Positions 48,825-59,700 of a DNA stretch of 64,000 bases are shown here, one piece after another. Made by a program: the position numbers and the translations under genes. Source of the stretch: Kribbella turkmenica (GTDB taxonomy: Bacteria > Actinomycetota > Actinomycetes > Propionibacteriales > Kribbellaceae); assembly GCF_004348725.1 (NCBI RefSeq), contig NZ_SMKR01000009.1, positions 1 to 64,000 on the forward strand, read 5' to 3'. The notes below the pieces were generated by a model. That model saw nothing but the letters and a program-made list of their open reading frames with translations. It did no database searches and was not told where the DNA came from. Numbering within the stretch: the first letter of the stretch is position 1; each line of letters begins with the position of its first letter.

Positions 48825-50477
48825 CTACTTCGCGTCGGCGTAGCTCTCGACGGTTGCGGTGGTGAACGCGAAGTTGGTCGGGGTCGGTCCGAAGGTGAGG
48901 GTGCCGGCGAGGTTCCCGGCGGACTGGACGGCTCGGCTGACGACTTCGGCTTCGTCGGTGGGGCAGTGGACGATGACCTCGTCGTGCTGGAAGAAGACCA
49001 GCTCCGCCTTGAGGTCGGCGAGGGACTGGCGGAGGGCGGCGAGCATCAGCAAGGCCCAGTCGGCGGCCGAGCCCTGGACGACGAAGTTCCGGGTGAAGCG
49101 GCCGCGGGCGCGGGCGTGGCGGGCGTCGGTGAGCGGTTCGTCGGCGGGCGGGCCTTCGAGCAGGGCGGCGTCCAGGGGTGCGCCGGCGGGTGGGCAGGTG
49201 CGGCCGAGCCAGGTGCGGACGAGCCGGCCTTCCTCGCCCGCGCGGGCGGCGTCGTCGACGTACTGGACCGCGGCCGGGAATCGCTTGCGAAGCATGGCGA
49301 GGTTCTTCAGGCCGTCGCCGGACGTCTGCCCGTAGATCGCGCCGAGGACGGCGAGTTTCGCCATCGCCCGGTCGCCGGCGAACGCCGCGTCGGACACCGC
49401 CTGGTAAAGATCGCCGGGGGAGCTCGCGACCTCCATCAGCGCGGGGTCGCGGGAGATCGCGGCCAGAATGCGCGGCTCCAGCTGGGAGGCGTCCGCGACC
49501 ACGAGCCGCCAGCCCGGGTCGGCGACGACCGCGCGCCGGATCACCTTCGGGATCTGCAGACCTCCGCCACCGTTGGTGACCCACCGGCCGGAGACCGTCC
49601 CGCCCGGCAGGAAGCCGGGCCGGAAGCGGCCGTCGTGAACCCAGTCCTGCAGCCAGGACCACCCGTTCGCGGTGTAGATGCGGTAGAGCTTCTTGTACTC
49701 GACCAGCGGCGCGACCGCCGGATGGTCGATCGTCTCCAGCTCCCACCGCCGCGTCGACTTCAGCTGGTACCCGGCGGCCTTGAACGCCTTCAGCACGTCG
49801 GCCGGCAGATCGGGCCGCACCCGCCGGCCGAACGCCGCGGACACCTCGTCCGCCAGCTCGGTCAACCGCCGGGGCTGACCCGTTCCGCCGAACCGCTCAC
49901 CCAGCAACTCCGTCAGCAACGACCGATGCGCCGAGGCACTCCACGGCAACCCGGCCCGGTCCATCTCGGCCGCGATCAGCATCCCGGACGACTCCGAGGC
50001 CGTGAGCAACCGCATCCGGTCCGGATGCTCCGCCGACCCGTGGCGCCGCAGCTGGTCGGCGTACACCTGCAGCAGGCCTTCGAAGGGAACCGGCTCCTCC
50101 TGGATCTCGAACAGCGACGACTGCTCACCGGGAACGGCGGCGCGCAGCGGCGGATCCGGCGGCACCGGTCGCCCGGTCAACCGGGCCCACGCGGCCGCCG
50201 CCGACCGGGGCTCACCGAGCCGGCCTTCGTGGCCGAGCAGCAGGCCCTCACTGTTCTCGATGTCGTAGCACCGCTCCACCCGTACGCCGCTGTCCAGCAA
50301 CCGCGGGTAGAGCTCCGAGGTCGACCGCCACACCCACCGCGACACCTGCGGACGTGCCGCGACGGCGGCCGCGAGATCAGGCTCGTGCAGCACCGGCCCG
50401 GCGGACCGACCGTCCGGACGCAGGGCGACGAGAACCGCCCCGCCACCCTCCGGCGCGATCGCCCACCGCTCGTCCAT
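48825..50477 (-). CDS. Family A DNA polymerase lacking the 5'-nuclease domain
   Basis: 550 residues from ATG 50477. Motif A is VADASQLEPRILA, motif B is RAMAKLAVLGAIYGQTSG, and motif C is FQHDEVIVHCP, so the polymerase site is complete. The N-terminal 180 residues replace the exonuclease domain but keep few of its acidic residues, so proofreading is doubtful. The 5'-nuclease of PolA is absent. Actinobacteria often carry such a second, short PolI-like enzyme of unclear role, perhaps in repair or translesion synthesis. It is convergent with the broken sigma gene, 8 bases away. Confidence 0.88.
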   Translation of the reverse strand: MDERWAIAPEGGGAVLVALRPDGRSAGPVLHEPDLAAAVAARPQVSRWVWRSTSELYPRLLDSGVRVERCYDIENSEGLLLGHEGRLGEPRSAAAAWARLTGRPVPPDPPLRAAVPGEQSSLFEIQEEPVPFEGLLQVYADQLRRHGSAEHPDRMRLLTASESSGMLIAAEMDRAGLPWSASAHRSLLTELLGERFGGTGQPRRLTELADEVSAAFGRRVRPDLPADVLKAFKAAGYQLKSTRRWELETIDHPAVAPLVEYKKLYRIYTANGWSWLQDWVHDGRFRPGFLPGGTVSGRWVTNGGGGLQIPKVIRRAVVADPGWRLVVADASQLEPRILAAISRDPALMEVASSPGDLYQAVSDAAFAGDRAMAKLAVLGAIYGQTSGDGLKNLAMLRKRFPAAVQYVDDAARAGEEGRLVRTWLGRTCPPAGAPLDAALLEGPPADEPLTDARHARARGRFTRNFVVQGSAADWALLMLAALRQSLADLKAELVFFQHDEVIVHCPTDEAEVVSRAVQSAGNLAGTLTFGPTPTNFAFTTATVESYADAK

Positions 50478-50777
50478 ACCCCCGATCCTGTCATCTCGCT
50501 CCGACAGAATCGTTCGGCCGTCGCGCATCGGATGAAAAGCCTCTCATCTAGGTGAGAGTCTCCTCATGATGACTCCGGGCAGCGGTTCGCGCTCCTACGA
50601 TCCGAGCGTCGGACAAGACCGGTGGGGGCCGGTTCGGGCAGTTGGGGTGGGGTTCACCAGCCATTCGGCTGATCCACGGACGTGGTCCGCGAAGGGCCGT
50701 CGGCGCTGACGCAGCGCCGCGGGTCCCGGCGCTGCCGCACGCCCTGTGACGGACCCTCGGAGAAGGGGGTTTGGGTC
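50478..50777 (+). promoter_or_regulatory. 300-base leader of the giant surface-protein gene
   Basis: No gene is seen. CTCTCA-TCTAGG-TGAGAG (50541-50558) is a dyad carrying a half-site like those near the two-component systems. A strong hairpin GCAGCGCCG-CGGGTCC-CGGCGCTGC (50711-50735) with perfect 9-base arms stands 43 bases before the start codon. AGAAGGGGG at 50761-50769 is the ribosome-binding site. No known riboswitch pattern is recognised. Confidence 0.5.
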
Positions 50778-53700
50778 ATGTCGGATTCGAAGCAGACACG
50801 GCGCCGGTTGGTCGCGGTCACCGCCGCCCTGACCGTTCTGATCGGCCTGGTGGCGGTCCCGGTGACGCCGGCCGCGGCCAGTTCGGTCTACGCGGTCACC
50901 ACCACGGTGGACGCCGTGGACGCCGCCGTCGGTGACGGGATCTGCGCGACCAGCGCCGGTGCCTGCAGCCTGCGGGCCGCGATCCAGGAGTCGAACGCCA
51001 GCACCGCCGCGGACACCGTCCAGGTCCCGGCCGGCAACTATGCCTTGACCCTGCCGCCGCAGGGCGACAACCTCGCCCACAGCGGCGACCTCGACATCAC
51101 CAGACCGCTGAACGTCCTCGGTGCCGGCGCGACCACTGTCACCGTCGACGCGAACGGCATCGACCGCCTGGTCGAGATCCATCCCGAAGCGGGCGCGGTC
51201 ACCATCTCCGGCCTCGCCCTGCGCGAAGGCGCCCACGAAGAACGGGGTGGCGGACTGCTCAACAGCTCCACCGGAACGGTCCGGCTGCAGAACGTCGCCG
51301 TACGGGACAGCTCGGCGAGCACCTTCGGCGGCGGCATCGCCAACGAGGGCACCGGCCGGCTGGACCTGACCGGCGTCACCGTCGAGGGCAACCGGACCGA
51401 CGGTGAAGGCGGCGGTATCTCGACCGGTCTGGGCACGCTGACGATCACCGGTACGTCGGCCGCCCCGAGCCGGATCGCGGACAACGAGGCGCGCACCGGC
51501 GGTGGCCTGTTCAACAGCGGCGAGCCCGGTCCGGACGGCCTGCCCAGCCTCGCCACCATCTCCGGCGCCACCGTCGAATTCAACGATGCACTCGGGGCCG
51601 GCGGTGGCGTCTTCGTCGGCCACGAGGGCGAGCTGATCGTTGCCGACAGCACCTTCAAGGACAACACCGCCGTCGAGTACGGCGGTGCGGTGGCGGCCGT
51701 GGCGAAGACGACGGTCACGATCAGCCGCGGCGCGATGGAGGGCAACACCGCCGGCGGATCGGGCGGCGGCCTGTTCAGCGACACCGAGCGGCCGGTCTCC
51801 GTCACCGGCGTCACGCTGACCGGCAACATCGCCGGCGATCCCGTGTCGGGCGACGGTGGCGGTGGCGGGATCGAGGCCGGCGGCAGTGGCGCGATCACCG
51901 TCTCCGGCTCGACCTTCGCCGCGAACACGTCGATCGCCGAGGGAGGCGCGCTGGCGACGTCCAACAACGGCTCGGTGACGGTTCGCGACAGCACCTTCCG
52001 GGACAACTCGTCGACCGCGGGCGGCGGAGCGATCGCGAACAGCGGGATGCGCACCAGCCTCGAGCGGCTGGTCGTCTCGGGCAACCGCGCCGGGGCCGAG
52101 GGCGGCGGCATCCTGAACGACGGCAGCGGCGACTTCACCCTGCTGGAGAGCACGCTCAGCGGAAACACCGCGGCCAGCGGCGGTGGCCTTGCCAACGAAG
52201 CGGACGGCGCGCTGCGCGTCGTCCGCTCGACCATCTGGAACAACAGCGCCCGTTCCGGGGCCGAGGAGGACAGCGGCCTGGGCGGCGGCGTGTACGGTCT
52301 GGGTGACGCCGAGGCGACGTACGAGAACACCACCATCAGTGGCAACTACGCCCAGGTGCGGGGTGGTGGGTTGTACATCGACTCCGACTCCACCGTGCAC
52401 GTGAACAGTACGACGATCTCGCACAACAGCTCCCCGGTGGCCAGTGGCGTCGGTGGCGAGGTGACCGTGCCGGCCGTTCCGGTCGTGCCCAGCCCGTCGG
52501 TCATCCTCCGCAACTCCGTTGTCGCCGGCAACCGCTTGGGGGCGGACTGCAACTTCGCGATCGGGTCCGAGGGCGGCAACCTGGACTCGGCCGACACCTG
52601 CTACTTCCGTGGCCCGCGCGACCGGAACAACGTCGGCGACCCGCGCCTCGACGCGGTCGCGGACAACGGCGGCCCGACGATGACGCAGGCGCTCCGGGTG
52701 GACAGCTTCGCCGTGGACGGCGGGGTGTCGCCGTGCCCGCCGACCGACCAGCGCGGGGTCACCCGGCCGAAGAACGGCCGTTGCGACAGCGGGGCGTTCG
52801 AGCACGAGGGCCCGTTCGGTCCGCCGGACACCACGCCGCCGACCACGACGCTGATCGACCCGCCGGCCTCGGTGGGCGAGACCGCGACCTTCCGGTTCGG
52901 CGGCGCGGACAACGTCACCCCGCTCGGTGACCTGCTGTTCGAGTGCCGCATTCTCAACAACGACCCGACCGATCCGCCGGACCCGACCGATCCGACCGAG
53001 CCGCCGGATCCCGAGTTCGCCTTCGTGGGCTGCCCGAACCCGTACGTGGTCCAGGCCGTCGAGGAGGGCCAGAACCGGATCGAGGTCCGGGCGGTCGACC
53101 GCGCCGGCAACACCGACCAGACGCCGGCCGTCCACGAGTTCGTCGCCGGCCAGGACGGTACGCCGCCGCAGACGATCTTCACGCTGACCCCGCCGAACCC
53201 GAGCAACGGCCGGACGGCGACCTTCGGGTTCACCGCGACCGACGACATCACCCCGCCGCTGCTGATCGAGTTCGAGTGCCGGCTGGACAGCACCGACGAG
53301 GAGGCCTGGGTCGAGTGCTTCAACCCCACCACCTTCTCCAACCTCACGCCGGGACAGCACACCGTCCAGGTCCGGGCGATCGACGAGATGGACAACATCG
53401 ACCCGACGCCGGCGACGTACACCTGGACAGTCGCCTCACCGGTCGACTGCGACGAGGCGAACGTAACTCTGCCTGCCGTCGCCGACAGTTGGGTGGACGA
53501 GGCGAACCCGCTGGAGAACTTCGGCAGTCTCGAGGAGCTGACCGTACGCTCCGACAGCCCGGGCGCGGACGCCCGCGCGCTGGTGCGGTTCGGCCTGCCC
53601 GGGACGATCCCGGCCGGTTGCGAGCTCACCTCCGCGACGCTGCGCCTGCACTCCGAGGGCGGAGAGCCCGGCCGGACGCTGGCCGCCGTGCCGATCGACG

Positions 53701-56700
53701 CGGCGTGGGCGGAGACGGCCGTCACCTGGAACAACCAGCCGGCCGCCGCCGGCACCGCCGTCAACGCGACGTCCGGCTCCGGCTTCCGGGAGTGGAACCT
53801 GATCGCGGCGGTGACCGCGATGCTCGCCGGTGGGCCGAACCACGGCTTCCTGATCCGGGACACCGCGGAAGAGGCCGACCCCGCGGCGGAGCAGTCGTTC
53901 GCCAGCAGGCAGGTCGAGCCGGACCCGAGTCAGCCGCCGGTCCAGCCGCAGCTCGTCCTGCGCTTCGGCGGTCCGGGTACGCCGCCACCGCCGCCACCGG
54001 CCGATCCGGTCCCGGCGACGGTGAGCTGTGGGCAGGTGCTCACCCAGAGCACGAAGCTGCTGAACGACCTGACCGACTGCCCGCTCGACGGTCTGGTCAT
54101 CGGCGCGCCGAACATCGCCGTCGACCTGAACGGTCACACCGTCGACGGACCGGGCTACTTCCCGGACCAGCCCGGCTCGCCGATCGAGTTGCCGGAGGAC
54201 GGCCTGCCGGCCGGGGTTCGCAACGTCGGGTACGCCGGTGTGGTGGTCCGCAACGGCACGATCACCGAGTTCGGGTACGGCGTCCACCTGATGGCCGGAT
54301 CGCGGTTCGGCACGGTGCAGGGGCTGACGCTGCGCGGGAACGCGACCGCCGGAATCGAGTTGTCGGACGCCGACGACGGCCGCAACGGCAACAAGGTCAT
54401 CGGGAACACCCTGACCGGCAACGAGGTCGGGATCGCGCTGTACGACGACTCCGAGAACAGCCTGGTCGAGAACAACACGCTCACCGGCAACTTCGGGGTC
54501 GCCATCCACGCCTGGTCCGGGAGCGGACACCAGGTCACCGGCAACCGGATCAGCGGGGTCACGACCGACCCGCTGCTGGACAGCGACGGCGGGATCAGGC
54601 TGGAAGGCTCCACCGACAACGTGCTGGTCGCGAACACCGTGAGCGACACCGGGGACGCCGGCGTCATCATCACGGCCGGCGCGCACCGCAACCGGGTCGA
54701 GGACGGCACGTTCAGCCGGACCGGGGACGCCGGTGTGTCCGTGGAGGAGTCGGACGGCAGCCAGGTGCTCGGCAACGCCGCGTACCTCGCCTCGGACAGC
54801 GGTGTCAGCCTGACCGGCGCGAACTCCTCGGTGGTCCGCGGCAACGACGTCCGCTTCAACCCGGGCGGCGTCGAGCTGGACAACTCGTCCGACAACCTGA
54901 TCGAGGACAACGACGCCGGCCGGTCCACCGGCAGCGGTATCTCGGTGAGCGGCGACTCGTTCCGCAACCGGATCCTGGCCAACACCGCGATCGCCACCGG
55001 CGCCGACGGTATCTCCATCGTCGGTGAGGCGCTGGACGCGAACGGCGATCCCGCCGGCGGCAACCTGGTCCAGGGCAACACCGCGCACAGCAACCTCGGC
55101 GACGGCGTCTCCACGGCCGCCGGGCACACCCTGACCGGCAACCTGACGCACAACAACGCGGCCTACGGCATCCAGGCAGCCGAGCCGAACGTCGACGGCG
55201 GCGGCAACGTCGCCAACGGCAATGGCAACCCGGAGCAGTGCGCAGGCGTGGTCTGCGGACCGGGTGCGGCGGTACCGCCGGTCCTTCCCGACCTGGTCGC
55301 GCCGGACACCAGGATCACCGCCGCCCCGGCCGATCCGAGCAGCAGCTCGGGCACCGCGGTGTTCTCCTTCACCGGGACCGACGACGTCGCCCCACCGAGC
55401 GCGTTGCGGTTCGAGTGCAGGCTGGACGGTCCGCCGATCGACCCGAACGACCCCGACGGCGGCGAGGGCTGGGCCGAGTGCCCGGACCCGACGAGCTACG
55501 GGTTCCTGCCGGCCGGCGAGCACACCTTCGACGTCCGGGCGATCGACCCGTCCGGCAACGTCGACCTCACCCCGGCCTCCGTGACCTGGACCGTGGTCCC
55601 CGCCCCACCCGGTCCGGACGACGTGCCGCCGAGTACTACGATCTACTCCGGTCCTGACCTGGTCAGCTCCAGCACCGAGGCGACCTTCGGCTTCCGCGGC
55701 AGTGACAACGCGACCCCGGGCCCGAACCTGCGCTACGAGTGCAAGTTCGACAGCGGGGCCTTCACCGCCTGCGTGTCGCCCAGGACGTACTCCGGTCTCG
55801 CACTCGGCGAGCACACCATCCAGGTGCGCGCGATCGACCTGGCCGGGAACGTCGACCCGACGCCGGCGACCCGGATCTGGACGATCGAGGCCCCGCCGCC
55901 GGACACCACCGCGCCGGACACGCTGATCGCCTCCGGTCCGGACGCGAGCACGGTGGCAGCCACGGCCACGTTCACGTTCACGTCCACCGAGCCGGGTTCG
56001 ACGTTCGCGTGCGCGCTCGACGGGACAACCTATGTGCCGTGCACGTCGCCGCGGACGCTGTCCGGGCTGACGGTCGGTGACCACACCTTCCGCGTGCGGG
56101 CGACCGACGCCGCGGGCAACGCCGACCAGAGCCCGGCGGCGTACAGCTGGACGGTCCAGTCGGCTCCGGTACCGGTGACGGTCGGCTGCGGTCAGGTGCT
56201 GACCCGGAGCAGCCTGATCACCAACGACCTGACCAACTGCCCGAACGACGGGCTGGTGATCGGGGCGAGCGGCATCACGATCGACCTGGACGGCTCGGTG
56301 ATCGACGGCATCGGCCAGGGCACCGGCATCCGGAACCCGGGCTTCGACTCGGTCACCATCACCGGTGGCACCGTGCAGGAGTTCGACTACGGCGTCCAGC
56401 TGACCGCCGGTACGGCGCTGGGCATCGTCGGGGCGCTGACGATCCGGCTCAACCAGGAGGCGGGCGTCCAGTTGGTCGACGCCGACGACGGCGTCAACGG
56501 CAACATCGTCCGGGAGAACTCGATCGCCGGGAACGGTGCCGGGCTCAGCCTCGGGGGCGGTACGCAGGGTGCGGCCGTGCTCCGGAACACCATCGGCGGC
56601 AGCGCGCTGCACGGCATCCGGGTGCTCGGGGCCACCGGCAACACGCTGGAAGGCAACACCGTCACCGGGTCGAGCGAGAACGGCATGTTGTTCGATGCGG

Positions 56701-59700
56701 CCGGCAACAACACGGTGGTGAGCAACTCGGTCACCGCCAGCGCGAAGAGCGCGATCCTGGTCCAGGCCGGGTCGCACGCCAACCTGATCCGGGGCAACAC
56801 GCTGCGCGAGGGGGAGGCCGGGATCGAGCTGACCGACTCCGACGGCACGGAGGTCGTCGCCAACATCGCCAACCAGATGGACAAGCCGGGCATCGTGCTC
56901 GAGCGCGCGCACGACACCGTGGTCCGCGGCAACGACGTGCGGTTCAACGGTGGCGGCATCGAGCTGCTGGAGTCGAACAACAACCGGCTCGAGTCCAACA
57001 ACGCCAGTGAGAACTCCGACACCGGCATCTCCCTCGGCGCCCTGTCCCTCGGCAACGTTGTCCTCACCAACGATGCCGGCGCCAACGACTCGGACGGCAT
57101 CTCGGTCGAGGCCGAGGTGCTGCCCGGGTCGGTCCTGCCCGGCAACCTGCTGGAACGGAACACCGCCCACGACAACTCCGGTGACGGCATCACGGTCAAC
57201 AAGGCCGGGCACACCGTCACCGCGAACAGCGCGAACAGCAACGACGGCTGGGGCATCTACGCCGAGATCGACAACGTCGACGGCGGCGGCAACCGGGCGG
57301 TCGGCAACACCGAGCCGGCGCAGTGCTACACCATCGAGTGCAACGGCGGGCCACCGGTGCCGCCAGAGCTGGCACCGCCGGACACCGAGCTGCTCGAATT
57401 CCCGGCCAACCCGAGCGGCAGCAGGTCCGCCGCGTTCATCTTCACCGGGATCGACGACAACACGCCGCTGACCGAGCTCGCCTTCGAGTGCCGGATCGAC
57501 AACGGCGCCTTCACCGACTGCGAGAACCCGCGGCTGTACTCCGGGCTGGCACCGGGCACGCACACGTTCCAGGTACGGGCCGTCGACCTGGCCGGCAAGG
57601 TCGACCCGACGCCGGCGAGTTATGCGTGGGTGATCGAGCTGCCACCTCCGGGCGTCCCCCCGGACACGACGGTGCAGTCCGGGCCGCCGGTCCAGACGCC
57701 GCTGGAGAACGCCCTGTTCACCTTCGGCAGCAACGAGCCGGACACCACGTTCCAGTGTTCGCTGGACGGGGCCGCCTTCACCGCGTGCACGTCGCCGCAG
57801 GAGTACGAGGAGGTCGCGTACGGCGCGCACGAGTTCCAGGTACGGGCGATCGACCCGGAGGGCAACGTCGACGCGAGTCCGGCGGTGCACACCTGGACCC
57901 GGACCGGACCTCCGGTGGTAACCATCACCTCCGGACCGGCCGATCCGACCACACAGAACGACGCGACGTTCGCCTTCACCGCGAACGAGCCGGTCACGAA
58001 GTACGAGTGCTCGATCGACCTGGGCGCGTTCACCGAGTGCACCTCACCGGTGACGTTCGAAGGGCTGGCCGTCGGGGACCACTCGCTGCGGATCCAGGCG
58101 ACCGACCTGGACGAGCTCGTCTCCGGACCCGACGAGATGGGCGTGTTCGAGTGGACGGTCGAGCCGTCGCTGGACGACGTACCGCCGCAGACGGTGCTCA
58201 CCAGCGGGCCGGCGACCCCGAGCGGAGACGCGACCTTCGTGTTCGCCGGGACCGACAACGTCACGTCACCGCAGGGGCTCACGTTCGAGTGCCGGCTGGA
58301 CAGCGACAACGAGGCGGACTTCGCCGAGTGCACGAGTCCGTACACCTATCCGAACCCGGACTTCCCCGAACCGCTCACGGTCGGGCAGCACACGGTGGAC
58401 ATCCGGGCGATCGACGTCGAGGACAACGTCGACCCGACACCGGTCCGGCACACCTGGACGTACTCCGGTGACACTGCCGCGCCGTCGACGACGTTCGTCA
58501 GTGGCCCACCGGCCACGACCGCCGCGACCGAAGCGACGATCTCCTTCAACGCCGACGACCCGTTCGCGACCTTCGAATGCTCGTTGGACAACGCGCCGTT
58601 CGAGCCGTGCGAGTCGCCGCACCAGGTCCAGAGCCTCGAGCCCGGAGCACATGAGCTGCGGGTGCGGGCGACCGACCTGTCCGGCAACACCGAGACGACG
58701 CCGGTGGTCCGCGGCTGGACCGTGGTCGCCGCGCCGGAGACGACGATCACGTCCGGACCGGCAGCGACGACGACGAGCACGACGGCGACGTTCGCGTTCA
58801 GCTCCGACCAGGCCGGTTCCACCTTCGCCTGCTCGCTGAACGGTTCGGCCTTCACGGTGTGCACCTCGCCGGCGACCTACACGGTGGCCGGTGGCCTGCA
58901 CGAGTTCGCGGTACGGGCGACGAACGGGCTGGGGCAGGTGGACCAGTCGCCGGCCGAGCACGCGTGGACCGTCGACGCTCCGCCCCCGACCCCGCCGGAG
59001 ACCACGATCACCGGGCAGCCGGATGCGACGACCTCGGACACGACAGCGACGTTCACGTTCGTGGCCGACCAGGCGGGCTCGACGTTCGAGTGCTCGGTCG
59101 ACGAGGCGCCGTACTCGGCCTGCACGTCGCCGGTGCACCTGACCGGGCTGGCCATCGGCGAACACGTCTTCTCCGTCCGGGCCACGGATCCCGGCGGCGA
59201 GGTCGACGCCACTCCCGCGGACTACGAGTGGGACGTGACCGCGCCCGCCCCGCCGGACACCACGATCGGCACCGCACCGTCGGCCACGACGACGGCTACG
59301 ACGGCGAGCTTCACGTTCTCCGCGACCAAGGCCGGCTCCACCTTCCGTTGCTCGCTGGACGGGGCGGCGGCGACGGTCTGCACGTCACCGGTCAACCTCA
59401 CCGGGTTGGCCTTGGGCAGCCACACCTTCCGGGTGCACGCGGTCGACCCGGATGGTCTGGTGGACGCGACTCCGGCGGTGCACACCTGGACCATCACGAC
59501 CCCGGCACCGGTGTGTACGCCGACCACTGTGACGGTCGGCGCGGTGGCGGACAGTTGGCTGCTGCAGAGTTCAGGCGGCCAGAACTACGGCACGGACTCG
59601 GTGCTGAAGGTCGACACCAAGTCCGGTGCGAACGCCCGGGCCGTGGTCCGCTTCAATCTGCCGGCGATCCCGGCCGGGTGCCAGCTCCTCGACGCCAAGC

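Noticed and set aside
50560-50777. Possible riboswitch (cyclic-di-GMP type) in the leader of the giant gene
   Set aside because: The conserved motifs of that class were not found; only a simple hairpin is supported.
50595-53360. Long minus-strand frame opposite the start of the giant gene
   Set aside because: Same reasoning; there is no ribosome-binding site and no recognisable motif.
53436-57890. Open frame of 1,484 codons on the minus strand
   Set aside because: It lies opposite the giant gene. The plus frame has a signal peptide, repeats and known domains, while the minus product is low-complexity Val/Arg/Asp/Gly, as expected from GC-rich antisense.
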